A DNA stretch of 64,000 nt from Nocardioides exalbidus (lineage in GTDB: Bacteria > Actinomycetota > Actinomycetes > Propionibacteriales > Nocardioidaceae), in NCBI RefSeq assembly GCF_900105585.1, contig NZ_FNRT01000002.1, positions 1,178,001-1,242,000 of the forward strand, given 5' to 3'. A program made the translations under genes and the position numbers. The notes below the pieces were generated by a model. It did no database searches. It was not told where the DNA came from and worked only from the letters and a program-made list of their open reading frames with translations. Below, in pieces: positions 42,465 to 50,836 of this stretch. The first letter of the stretch is position 1. Each line of letters starts with the position of its first letter.

Positions 42465-43070
42465 ATGCCCTACCTGATGCGTGTCGAGCTCCCGGACGTC
42501 CCGGGTTCGCTGGGTCGCGTCGCGACGGCCATCGGTGAGGCCGGGGGCGACATCGAGGCGATCGAGATCGTCGAGAAGCTCGACGGGTCGGCCGTCGACG
42601 ACGTGCTGCTCGAGATCGCGCCCGGCACGATGCCCGACTCGATCGTGTCGGCCTGCAGCCGGCTCGACGGCGTGAGCGTGCTGTGGATCAACCGCTACGC
42701 CGCCGGCGGCAACCTGTTCCTCGACCTCGAGGTCGTCGAGTCCCTCACCGAGGACCCGACCACGGCGCGCGACCGGCTGATCGACCTGCTGCCGATCGCC
42801 TTCCGCGTCGACTGGGCGGCTCGCATCCGTCGTACGCCGTCCGGCTGGACGGTCGTCCACGCGACCGACGCCGCGCCGACCGACTTCGACCTCGAGCCCG
42901 TCACCTCGCCGACCCGGCTGCCCGGTGACGAGATCTACGTCGAGTGCGCCGCCCCCTTCGGCCACGATCACGTGATGATGGGCCGCCGCGGCGGCCCGGA
43001 GTTCCTCGACTCCGAGCTCGCCCGGCTCGCGCACCTCCTCGGCCTGGCGATCACGATCTCCCGCGGCTGA
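42465..43070 (+). CDS. ACT domain-containing protein
   Basis: This 201-residue protein starts directly with an ACT domain (VELPDVPGSLGRVATAIGEAGGDIEAIEIVE, residues ~6-36), the amino-acid-binding fold of metabolic regulators. A ~120-residue unclassified region ends in GHDHVMMGRRGGPEFLDSELARL. It resembles stand-alone ACT proteins of actinobacteria, perhaps sensing an amino acid and binding a partner enzyme. No enzyme domain is present. It lies 64 nt after recD. Confidence 0.85.
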   Translation: MPYLMRVELPDVPGSLGRVATAIGEAGGDIEAIEIVEKLDGSAVDDVLLEIAPGTMPDSIVSACSRLDGVSVLWINRYAAGGNLFLDLEVVESLTEDPTTARDRLIDLLPIAFRVDWAARIRRTPSGWTVVHATDAAPTDFDLEPVTSPTRLPGDEIYVECAAPFGHDHVMMGRRGGPEFLDSELARLAHLLGLAITISRG

Positions 43071-43096
43071 CCCCGCCCGCCTGCTCGCCCACCCGG

Positions 43097-43146
43097 GCGG
43101 TGAGTGAGCCACATTCCCGGGGTCCACGCCGTGGCTCACGCACCGC
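43097..43146. repeat. GGCGGTGAGTGA palindromic repeat, copy 2
   Basis: Arms GCGGTGAGTGAGCCAC (43097-43112) and GTGGCTCACGCACCGC (43131-43146) pair at 15 of 16 positions around an 18-nt loop that begins ATTCCCGGG. The outer arm matches the perfect hairpin at 8372-8429; the inner arm (GCCAC/GTGGC) differs but still pairs. Confidence 0.75.
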
Positions 43147-43179
43147 CGGTCCGCGAGTCCGACCACGACACGCCCGTGG

Positions 43180-43229
43180 GCGGTGAGTGAGCCACATTCC
43201 CGGGTCGCAGAAGGTGGCTCACGCACCGC
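43180..43229. repeat. GGCGGTGAGTGA palindromic repeat, copy 3
   Basis: This unit repeats copy 2 exactly 83 bp downstream. Its arms (43180-43195 and 43214-43229) are identical to those of copy 2, including the one mispaired base, and the 18-nt loop also begins ATTCCCGGG but then differs. The pair fills most of the 202-nt gap 43071-43272, in which I see no gene. Confidence 0.75.
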
Positions 43230-43272
43230 CGGTGTCCGCGGCGGCGGGCGAGCGCGCTGGTTCAATGGCGCC

Positions 43273-44964
43273 ATGGTGTTCTCCGGCGACCCGGCGCAGC
43301 GCCGCACCGACCTGCTCGCGGTCGTGTCGGTGCTCCACGTCGACGTGGCGCTCGAGCGCGCCGCCACCATCGGCGCCGAGCGCACGCGCGCGGGCGCTTA
43401 CGTGCTGACGGTGGTCGACGAGGTCCTCCCGGGCACCGGCCCCTGGGCGCAGCCGATCGAGCCCGTCGAGCATGCCCGCGGCATCAGCGCGGAGGCAGCG
43501 CGCGACCTGCGCGCGCGGATCGGGGCCGCGGGTCTCCAGGGCGAGCCCGGCGGTCGCCCGGGCCACGACGTGATCCGGCTGCACGACCCCGCGGACGGGT
43601 CGGAGGTGCTGCGGATCCCGGTGGTCGTCGGCGGGTGCCTGTTCGCGGACCTGCTGCTCCTGTCACCTCCCGAGGGCGGGTTCGCCGACGACGACGTCGC
43701 CAGCATCTCGGTGCTCGGCCGGGTGGCGGGCGTGGCGGTGCGCAACGCGCAGAGCTACGAGTTCAACGACCGGCGCCGGCAGGTGCTGGAGCTGGTGGCC
43801 GCGATCGAGCAGTCGGTCGAGCCGCCCTTCGAGCTGGCCGAGCCCTACGCGCGGGTCGCGGCGGCCGCCCAGCGGATCGCCAGCGCCCGCACCGCCGCCG
43901 TCGTGTCGGCGACCCCGCGCAGCGTCGACGTGTCCGGCACGGCGGGCGTCGTCGACGAGGTGCTACCCGAGGTCCTCGACCGGATCGCCGAGCGGCTCCA
44001 GGTGGCCCAGGACCTCGACGTCGACCTCGTCGTGCGGATCGGGGACCACACCGTGTGGGGGGTCCCGCTGCGGCCCGAGCTCGCCCGCCGGGGTGTCGTG
44101 CTGCTGGTGCTCGACCAGGTCCACGGCCGGCTCACCCGCGACGACCGCAGCCTCATGTCCGGCTTCGTGCGCCACGCGGCGCTGATCCTCGACCACGCCG
44201 TCCTGCAGAGCGAGCTCCAGCACGCGATGCTCGCCGACGACCGCGACCGGATCGCCCGCGACCTCCACGACGTCGTCATCCAGCGGCTGTACGCCACCGC
44301 CCTCAAGCTGCGCGCCGGGATCCGCACCGACGGCGACCCGGGCGGCCACATCGCCGAGGCGGTCCGCGAGATCGGCGACTCGATCCGCGACGTCCGCGGT
44401 GCGGTCTTCCAGCTCGAGCAGCGCCGCTCGGGATCGCTGCGCGGCGACGTGCTGGGGATGGCCAAGGAGTACGAGAAGGCGCTGGGGTTCGTCCCGGCGG
44501 TGCGGACCTGGGGCGCGGTCGACTCCCTCGTGCCGATCGCGCTGGGCGACCAGGCGAGCGTCGTGCTGCGCGAGGTCCTGTCCAACTGCGCTCGCCACGC
44601 GAGGGCCAGCCGGTGCGACGTCGACCTGGGCGTCGACGAGTCGGGGTGGTTCTCCCTGGTCGTCACCGACGACGGCCGGGGCGTGCCCGAGGACACCACC
44701 CCCGGCAGCGGCCTGCGCAACCTGCGGATGCGGGCCGAGACCCTCGGCGGCGAGCTCCGGGTCGAGCCCTGCGACCCCCACGGCACGCGGGTGTCGTGGC
44801 GGGTGCCGCTCGGCGCTCAGCCGTCCGCGGGACCGGGCGCGGCCGACGGGTCGTCTGCCGGTGCCGCCGCCTCGGCGAGCGCGGGCGACGGCCCGGGCGT
44901 CGACCAGACCCACTCGGAGGCGATCGTGAGCAGCAGCCAGGACAACCCGGAGACGACGAGGTAG
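43273..44964 (+). CDS. GAF-domain sensor histidine kinase (DevS/NarL-partner type)
   Basis: This 563-residue cytoplasmic kinase without membrane segments has GAF-like sensory regions at residues ~1-330. The HisKA_3 helix with phospho-acceptor His332 is in DRIARDLHDVVIQRLYATAL. The ATP-binding domain has LREVLSNCARHARASR (N box), VTDDGRGVPED (G1) and GSGLRNLRMRAETLGG (G2). The last ~49 residues are disordered and overlap an antisense small gene. ATG 43273 was chosen since longer forms would start inside the upstream palindromic repeat. No response regulator is adjacent, so its partner is unknown. Confidence 0.9.
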   Translation: MVFSGDPAQRRTDLLAVVSVLHVDVALERAATIGAERTRAGAYVLTVVDEVLPGTGPWAQPIEPVEHARGISAEAARDLRARIGAAGLQGEPGGRPGHDVIRLHDPADGSEVLRIPVVVGGCLFADLLLLSPPEGGFADDDVASISVLGRVAGVAVRNAQSYEFNDRRRQVLELVAAIEQSVEPPFELAEPYARVAAAAQRIASARTAAVVSATPRSVDVSGTAGVVDEVLPEVLDRIAERLQVAQDLDVDLVVRIGDHTVWGVPLRPELARRGVVLLVLDQVHGRLTRDDRSLMSGFVRHAALILDHAVLQSELQHAMLADDRDRIARDLHDVVIQRLYATALKLRAGIRTDGDPGGHIAEAVREIGDSIRDVRGAVFQLEQRRSGSLRGDVLGMAKEYEKALGFVPAVRTWGAVDSLVPIALGDQASVVLREVLSNCARHARASRCDVDLGVDESGWFSLVVTDDGRGVPEDTTPGSGLRNLRMRAETLGGELRVEPCDPHGTRVSWRVPLGAQPSAGPGAADGSSAGAAASASAGDGPGVDQTHSEAIVSSSQDNPETTR

Positions 44965-45062
44965 CGCATCAGCGCCTGGTCGAGCGGCATCTCGCCGGTC
45001 ACGGTACCCGCCAGCGCGGGCGAGGTGAGGAGCGCGGCGACGAGCAGCATCACGGGCCTCAT
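44817..45062 (-). CDS. Small membrane protein at the end of the flagellar operon, hypothetical
   Basis: This 81-residue protein has an N-terminal hydrophobic segment (MRPVMLLVAALLTSPALAG, possibly a signal peptide) and a second one (LMRYLVVSGLSWLLLTIASEW), then a Pro/Ala-rich tail. Its ATG overlaps the flhA stop by ATGA, the same coupling seen through the flagellar run, which argues it is real. About 148 bp overlap the histidine kinase gene on the other strand. No family is recognised. Confidence 0.5.
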   Translation of the reverse strand: MRPVMLLVAALLTSPALAGTVTGEMPLDQALMRYLVVSGLSWLLLTIASEWVWSTPGPSPALAEAAAPADDPSAAPGPADG

Positions 45063-47104
45063 GCCGACACCGCCACCCGGTCACCGGTGACGGTGCCGAC
45101 GGAGCGGACCTGCGTCGCGCCCACGAGCTCGCTGTAGGACAGCACCGCGGTCGTCGGCAGGGCGGGAGCGAGCATCCGGCGCACCGCGGCGCGCAGCTGC
45201 GGGGCGCACACGACGACCGGCCGCAGGCCCTGCTCCTCGGCTGCCGTTCGGAGGGTGACGAGCTCCCCGAGCACCGTCTGCGCGAGCAGCGGGTCGAGGG
45301 CGACCACCGCCCCCATGTCGCCGGCCCGCACGGCCTCGAGCATCCGCTGCTCGAGGGTGGGCTCGAAGCTGATGACGTGGACCGCGGCCTCGGTGAGGTG
45401 CGGGGCGACGATGGCCGGGCCGAGGGACGCGCGGGCCGCCTCGACCAGGGCGTCCGGGTCCTTGGTGGTCGGGGCCTTCAGCGAGAGCGCCTCGAAGATG
45501 CGGACCAGGTCGCGGACCGCCACGCCCTCGAGGAGCAGGCCCTGGAGCACGCGCTGCACCTCGCCGAGGCTCAGCTGGGCCGGGGTGAGCTCCTCGACGA
45601 CGACGGGGTGGCTGCGGCGTACGAGCTCGGTGAGGGTCTTGACGTCCTCGCGACCCAGCAGCCGGGCGGCGTGCTGGCCGACGACCTCGGCGAGGTGGGT
45701 CGTGATGACCGAGGCGCGATCGACGACCGTGGCACCGCTCAGCTCGGCCTGCACGCGCAGCTCGGCGGGGATCCACGAGGCCTCGAGGCCGAAGACGGGC
45801 TCGCGGGTGGGCTGGCCGGGCAGCACGCCCACGCTGTCGCCGATCGCGAGCACCGTGCCGCGCGGGGCCTCGCCGCGCGCGACCTCGATGCCGAAGAGGC
45901 GGATGGCGTACGTGCCGGACGGCAGGTCGATGCTGTCGCGGGTGCGGACCGGCGGCACGATGATGCCGAGCTCGCCGGCGATCTTGCGGCGCAGCGCCTT
46001 GACCCGGTCGAGCAGGTCGCCGCCGCTCGCCGGGTCGACGAGGTCGATGATGTCGGGCGAGAGCTCGAGGCCGAGCGGGTCCACCTGGATCTCGGCGGCG
46101 AGCAGCTCCGGGGTGTCGGGGGCCGCGGCGAGCACCTGCTCGGCCGGGTCGTCCGGCGTGGCCTCGTCGGCCTTCGGGACCCGGCTCGACGCCAGCAGCA
46201 TGATCCCGCCGGCGGTGACGAAGGGCAGCTTGGGCAGGCCGGGGATCAGGCAGATCGCCAGCGCCCCGAAGCCGGCGATCTGCAGCGGCAGCTTGTTGGC
46301 GGTGAGCTGGCGCAGGATGTCGGAGCCCATGTCGGAGTCACCGGTGTTGCGGGTGACGATGAGGCCGGTGGCCGTCGACAGCAGCAGCGCGGGGATCTGC
46401 GAGACGAGGCCGTCACCGACGGACAGCAGGCTGTAGGTCGTGATGGCGTCGCCGAAGGACATCCCCTTCTGCGCCATGCCGACGGCGAAGCCGCCGAGCA
46501 GGTTGACCATCGTGATGACGATGGCCGCGATCGCGTCACCCTTCACGAACTTCGACGCACCGTCCATCGCGCCGTAGAAGTCGGCCTCGGCGTGCACCTC
46601 GTGGCGGCGCCGCCTGGCCTCGTCCTCGTCGATGAGCCCGGAGTTGAGGTCGGCGTCGATGGCCATCTGCTTGCCGGGCATCGCGTCGAGGGTGAAGCGC
46701 GCGCCGACCTCCGCGACGCGCTCGGCGCCCTTGGTGATCACGACGAACTGGATGATGAGCAGGATCGCGAAGACGATGAGGCCGACGATCAGCGAACCGC
46801 CGACGACGAAGTGGCCGAAGGTGTCGATCACCTTGCCGGCGTAGCCGTCGAGCAGCACGAGTCGGGTCGCGCTGACGTTGAGCGCGAGCCGGAAGAGGGT
46901 CAGCACGAGGACCACGGCCGGGAACGCGGCGAACTCCAGCGGCTTGTGCACGAACATCGCGACGAGGAGCACCAGCAGCGCGCTGGTGATGTTGAGCGCG
47001 ATGAGCATGTCGAGGACCACCGCGGGCAGCGGCACGACGAGCATCACGATGATCATCACGATGCCGGCCGGCACGCCCAGCTGGAGCAGTCGCTTGGGGG
47101 CCAC
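45059..47104 (-). CDS. flhA: Flagellar biosynthesis protein FlhA
   Basis: This 681-residue protein is the large component of the type III export gate. The N-terminal ~330 residues hold about eight membrane helices, including the conserved cytoplasmic loop with FTLDAMPGKQMAIDADLNSG and EDEARRRRHEVHAEADFYGAMDG. The rest is the cytoplasmic domain that forms a nonameric ring and binds chaperone-substrate complexes. GTG 47104 is the start, 78 nt after flhB; the gap holds nothing notable. Confidence 0.97.
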   Translation of the reverse strand: MAPKRLLQLGVPAGIVMIIVMLVVPLPAVVLDMLIALNITSALLVLLVAMFVHKPLEFAAFPAVVLVLTLFRLALNVSATRLVLLDGYAGKVIDTFGHFVVGGSLIVGLIVFAILLIIQFVVITKGAERVAEVGARFTLDAMPGKQMAIDADLNSGLIDEDEARRRRHEVHAEADFYGAMDGASKFVKGDAIAAIVITMVNLLGGFAVGMAQKGMSFGDAITTYSLLSVGDGLVSQIPALLLSTATGLIVTRNTGDSDMGSDILRQLTANKLPLQIAGFGALAICLIPGLPKLPFVTAGGIMLLASSRVPKADEATPDDPAEQVLAAAPDTPELLAAEIQVDPLGLELSPDIIDLVDPASGGDLLDRVKALRRKIAGELGIIVPPVRTRDSIDLPSGTYAIRLFGIEVARGEAPRGTVLAIGDSVGVLPGQPTREPVFGLEASWIPAELRVQAELSGATVVDRASVITTHLAEVVGQHAARLLGREDVKTLTELVRRSHPVVVEELTPAQLSLGEVQRVLQGLLLEGVAVRDLVRIFEALSLKAPTTKDPDALVEAARASLGPAIVAPHLTEAAVHVISFEPTLEQRMLEAVRAGDMGAVVALDPLLAQTVLGELVTLRTAAEEQGLRPVVVCAPQLRAAVRRMLAPALPTTAVLSYSELVGATQVRSVGTVTGDRVAVSA

Positions 47105-47182
47105 GGGGTGCCTCTCGGGGGGGTCGCGGAACGGGCTGCGCCCTCCGTGGCACGGGTCGGCACCGTCCTGGCGCCACCGTCC

Positions 47183-48349
47183 TCATCGGCCGGCGACGAC
47201 GGCTCCTGAGGAGTTCGGCGCCGCCGCTGCGGCAGGACGACGACGACGTCCCGCAGCGGCCACGGCGGGCAGGTCGCCCTCGCTGCGGGGGCTGCGGTGC
47301 TCGCCGCCCCGCACGCCGGCCGAGCGCCGGGAGATGACGAACGCGAGGACCTGCGCGACGGCGGCGTACAGCTCCGCGGGGATCTCTTGGCCGACGACGG
47401 TGGAGCGGTGCAGCGCGCGGGCCAGGGGGACGTCCTGGACGAGCGGTACGCGGTTCTCGGCGGCGCGCTCGCGGATCTTCTGCGCGACCACGCCGGCCCC
47501 GCGGGCCACCACGCGCGGGGCGCCGCGCTCGGCGTCGTACCGCAGCGCGACGGCGATGTGGGTCGGGTTGACCAGCACGACGTCGGCGTTCGCGACGTCG
47601 GCCATCATCCGGTTGCGCGAGGCGGCGAGCTGGCGCGAGCGGATCGCGCCCTTGAGCAGCGGGTCGCCCTCGGACTGCTTGTTCTCTTGCTTGACCTCGT
47701 GCTTGCTCATCCGGGTCTTCTTGCCCATCCGGCGCCGGATGACGGCGTAGTCGAAGGCGGCCATGACCAGCCCGGCGACCGCGACGCTGCGCACCAGCGC
47801 CAGCACCTGGTCGCGCACCACCTCGAGCACCGCCGAGATCGGCACCAGTCCCCCGATGAGGGGCATCAGCGCCACCACGGCGCCGTACGCCACGAACCCG
47901 ACGACGGCGCTCTTCAGCAGCATCTTCGCGCCCTCCCACAGCGCCTGCGGGCCGAAGACGCGCTTGAAGCCGGCGATCGGGTCGAGCTTCTTCAGCGACG
48001 GCTTCACCGACTTGGTCGCCACGAAGAACCCGCCCTGGGCGAGGGCGGCGCCGACCCCGACCACCATCACGGCGCACCCGAGCGAGACCAGGGTGACCAT
48101 CACGTGGCGGGCGCCGCGGCCGAGCAGCGCGGTCGCGTCGGAGACCTCGACCTGCCCGCGCAGGCTGAAGCACTCGCGCATCAGCTCGGCGAGCGCGGTG
48201 AGCTCGTGGCCGAGCAGGCCCGGCAGCAGCATCCCGACGATCAGCAGCGTCGCCCAGCCGCCGAGCTCCTGGGTGCGCGGGACCTGGCCCTCCTTGCGCG
48301 ACTCCCTGCGCCGCTTGGCGGTGGGCTTCTCGGTCTTCTCCTCCGACAC
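47183..48349 (-). CDS. flhB: Flagellar biosynthesis protein FlhB
   Basis: This 388-residue export-gate protein has the N-terminal EKTEKPTAKRRRESRKEGQV, four membrane helices, and the autocleavage motif NPTH (VVLVNPTHIAVALRYD). Autocleavage switches export from hook to filament substrates. The C-terminal ~40 residues past the usual end are Arg/Ala-rich (AAAGRRRRPAAAAAPNSSG). It lies 6 nt after fliR. Confidence 0.97.
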   Translation of the reverse strand: MSEEKTEKPTAKRRRESRKEGQVPRTQELGGWATLLIVGMLLPGLLGHELTALAELMRECFSLRGQVEVSDATALLGRGARHVMVTLVSLGCAVMVVGVGAALAQGGFFVATKSVKPSLKKLDPIAGFKRVFGPQALWEGAKMLLKSAVVGFVAYGAVVALMPLIGGLVPISAVLEVVRDQVLALVRSVAVAGLVMAAFDYAVIRRRMGKKTRMSKHEVKQENKQSEGDPLLKGAIRSRQLAASRNRMMADVANADVVLVNPTHIAVALRYDAERGAPRVVARGAGVVAQKIRERAAENRVPLVQDVPLARALHRSTVVGQEIPAELYAAVAQVLAFVISRRSAGVRGGEHRSPRSEGDLPAVAAAGRRRRPAAAAAPNSSGAVVAGR

Positions 48350-48355
48350 CCGCCC

Positions 48356-49123
48356 TCACCCCCCGCCGACGAGCGCGAACTGCGCCTCGTTGGCCAGCTC
48401 GACGAGCCGGGAGACCGCCTCGGGGAGCACCGGGAAGGACAGGCCGAGGAGCAGCAGGGTGAGGCCGATCTTGGCCGGGAACATCACGTTGATCGCGTTG
48501 AGGTGCGGCGCGACCTTGGTGAGCAGGGCGAGGCCGAGGTCGGCGACGAAGAGGACCGCGACGAGCGGGAGCGCGATCTGCACGGCCGTCACGAAGAACA
48601 TCCCGAACGCCGTCATGAGCACGTGCGACGCGCCGTCGAGACGGGGCGCCTGGCCGAGCGGCAGCACGTCGAACGTCCTGAGCAGCCCGCCCAGCACCAG
48701 CAGGTGCCCGCCGGTGGCGAAGAGGATCATCACCGCGAGCATCTGGTGCAGCTTGCCGAAGACGGTGTTCATGTTCATCGACAGCGGGTCGAAGCCCTGC
48801 GCGAGCTGGAAGCCGCCGAAGGTGTCGATGAGCGAGCCGGCAGTGGCGATCGCGGCCAGCAGGACGTACGTCACCAGGCCGAGCGCGGAGCCCACGACCA
48901 CCTGGGTGAGCGTGGTGACGAGCAGCGCGCCGGTCGAGGTGGGGATGCTGCCGCCCTCGACGGACGGTACGACGGCGAAGGCGAGGCCGAGCGAGAGCAC
49001 GACCTTGGCGAAGGTGGGGACCGCGCGGCCGGCGAACGGGGGCACCAGCGCGAGCCACGAGATGATGCGCACCGACGCCAGCAGGTAGGCCAGCAGCGGC
49101 TCACCCGCGACGGTCAGGGTCAT
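48356..49123 (-). CDS. fliR: Flagellar biosynthetic protein FliR
   Basis: This 255-residue protein has about six membrane helices and the FliR pattern (GSLIDTFGGFQLAQGFDP, LALLTKVAPHLNAINVMFPAKI, LPLVAVLFVADLGL). With FliP and FliQ it makes the helical export channel in the basal body. It starts 15 nt after the fliQ stop. Confidence 0.96.
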   Translation of the reverse strand: MTLTVAGEPLLAYLLASVRIISWLALVPPFAGRAVPTFAKVVLSLGLAFAVVPSVEGGSIPTSTGALLVTTLTQVVVGSALGLVTYVLLAAIATAGSLIDTFGGFQLAQGFDPLSMNMNTVFGKLHQMLAVMILFATGGHLLVLGGLLRTFDVLPLGQAPRLDGASHVLMTAFGMFFVTAVQIALPLVAVLFVADLGLALLTKVAPHLNAINVMFPAKIGLTLLLLGLSFPVLPEAVSRLVELANEAQFALVGGG

Positions 49124-49138
49124 GGGTCGGCCCCGCCC

Positions 49139-49408
49139 TCAGCCGAGCAGCGTCGGGACCATGTCGAAGAGGTCCCGGGTGAAGTCGACGAGGGTCTGCA
49201 GCATCCAGCCGCCCGAGACCAGCAGGGCGACGCCGACGCCGACGAGCTTGGGCACGAAGGCGAGCGTGAACTCCTGGATCTGGGTCATCGACTGGAACAG
49301 CGAGATCGTGAAGCCGATGACCAGCGAGGTCAGCAGGATCGGCGCCGAGAGCTTCAGCGCGACGACCATGGTCTGGAGGGCGATGTTGATGACGGTGGTG
49401 TCGGTCAT
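49139..49408 (-). CDS. fliQ: Flagellar biosynthetic protein FliQ
   Basis: This 89-residue, two-helix export-channel subunit has the normal family length and the motif LIVGFTISLFQSMTQIQEFTL in near-standard form (VIGFTISLFQSMTQIQE). It lies 6 nt after fliP. Confidence 0.97.
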   Translation of the reverse strand: MTDTTVINIALQTMVVALKLSAPILLTSLVIGFTISLFQSMTQIQEFTLAFVPKLVGVGVALLVSGGWMLQTLVDFTRDLFDMVPTLLG

Positions 49409-49414
49409 GGTGGC

Positions 49415-50311
49415 CTACTGGTAGCTCGAGACGACGGACGTGATGACCAGGCCCCAGCCGTCGACGAGGACGAAGAGCAGGAGCTTGAAGGGCAGCGACA
49501 CCATCACCGGCGGCATCATCATCATGCCGAGCGCCATCAGCGCCCCGCTGATCACGATGTCGATGACCAGGAAGGGGATGAAGATGATGAAGCCGATGAT
49601 GAAGGCCTGCTTGAGCTCGCTCAGCACGAACGCCGGGACGAGCGTCGCCATCGAGACGTCGGCACGGCTCTCGGGCAGCTTGCGGTCCGCGACGCTGGTG
49701 AGCAGCCGCAGCTCGTCGTCGCCGGTCTGGTCGAGCATGAACGCGCGGAGCGGCTCGACGCCGTCGGTGTAGGCGGCCGAGGCGGCCTTGTCGCCGTCGA
49801 GGTAGGGCTGGAACCCGTCGTCGTTCATCTGGCTGAGCACCGGCGCCATGATGAAGAGCGAGAGGAACAGCGCGAGGCCGGCGAGGACCTGGTTGGGCGG
49901 GATCTGCTGGAGGCCGAGGGCGTTGCGGGTCAGGCCGAGCACGACGAGCACCTTCGTGAAGCTCGTGCAGGTCAGCAGGATCGCCGGCAGCAGCGACAGC
50001 AGCGTCATCGCGACGATGACGGTGACCGAGGTGCTCGGCTTGTCGGTGATGCCGCCGAGGTCGATGGTCACCGAGCTGTCCGTGCCCGGCGCGTTCGGAC
50101 CCTTCGGAGCCGTGGGGCCCTCGGGGCCCTGCGGCGCCATCGGCAGGGCGGTGCGGGCCGTCGTGTGGGCACTCGTGTGGACCAGGGAGCCGGTCGGGAG
50201 CGCGGGAGCCGCGCTCGCGGGGGCGGTGGCGCCGAGCAGCACGGCGAGCGCGCCGAGGCCGACGGCGAGGAGCGTGGCGAAGAGGTGCGCGGCCCGGGTC
50301 CGGGCGCTCAC
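49415..50311 (-). CDS. fliP: Flagellar biosynthetic protein FliP
   Basis: This 298-residue protein has a cleavable-looking N-terminal signal and a variable extracytoplasmic stretch (residues ~1-90). The FliP core follows with TLLSLLPAILLTCTSFTKVL, LGLQQIPPNQVLAGLALFLS and AFIIGFIIFIPFLVIDIVIS. It is the main subunit of the export channel. GTG 50311 overlaps the fliO stop. Confidence 0.97.
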   Translation of the reverse strand: MSARTRAAHLFATLLAVGLGALAVLLGATAPASAAPALPTGSLVHTSAHTTARTALPMAPQGPEGPTAPKGPNAPGTDSSVTIDLGGITDKPSTSVTVIVAMTLLSLLPAILLTCTSFTKVLVVLGLTRNALGLQQIPPNQVLAGLALFLSLFIMAPVLSQMNDDGFQPYLDGDKAASAAYTDGVEPLRAFMLDQTGDDELRLLTSVADRKLPESRADVSMATLVPAFVLSELKQAFIIGFIIFIPFLVIDIVISGALMALGMMMMPPVMVSLPFKLLLFVLVDGWGLVITSVVSSYQ

Positions 50312-50835
50312 GAGGCCTTCCTCGTCGGGCCGCCCGCGGACCCGCCGGTCGCGGCCGCGATCGCCTGCCGCCAGGTCTGGCCGGACAGGATCGAGCCGGC
50401 GAGGGCGCCGCCCTCGGACGTGCGATCCGGGGTCGTCGTACGACGCGGGGCGGGGGTCGCGCGGTGCGACCCGCGCGTGGCCAGGGTGGGGGCGAGGGTG
50501 GGGGCCGGCAGGGCCGGTGCGTCCTCGACCGGGACCGCCGCGTCGGGGGCGGTGTCCGCGGTGACGAGGTCGTCGAGCTCCTCGAGCTCGAGCTCGTCGG
50601 GGTCGAGCTCGGTCAGCAGGCTGACCTGCTGGTCGGTCGTGCCGAGCACCAGGACGCGACCGCCGACGGTGACGACGGCGACGGACGCGCTGCGCGAGAG
50701 CGCCTGGCGGTGGAGCACCTGCACCGGTGCGCCGGCCCGGGCGCCGTAGCGCTTGCCCGCGAGCCGGGCCAGGAGCAGCATCAGGCCCACGACGATCGCC
50801 AGGGAGACGACCAGTCGGACGGTCAGCTCGAGCAC
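50308..50835 (-). CDS. fliO: Flagellar biosynthesis protein FliO
   Basis: This 175-residue protein has one N-terminal membrane helix (VRLVVSLAIVVGLMLLLARL). A small beta domain (QALSRSASVAVVTVGGRVLVLG) is typical of FliO, which helps assemble the FliP ring. The remaining ~100 residues are low-complexity and acidic then Pro/Thr-rich. Position between fliN and fliP supports the call. It starts with GTG one base after fliN. Confidence 0.9.
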   Translation of the reverse strand: MLELTVRLVVSLAIVVGLMLLLARLAGKRYGARAGAPVQVLHRQALSRSASVAVVTVGGRVLVLGTTDQQVSLLTELDPDELELEELDDLVTADTAPDAAVPVEDAPALPAPTLAPTLATRGSHRATPAPRRTTTPDRTSEGGALAGSILSGQTWRQAIAAATGGSAGGPTRKAS

Positions 50836-50836
50836 G

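Noticed and set aside
43183..43272. Extended start for the histidine kinase at 43183
   Set aside because: The extension would translate the palindromic repeat at 43180-43229; conserved kinase sequence begins near ATG 43273.
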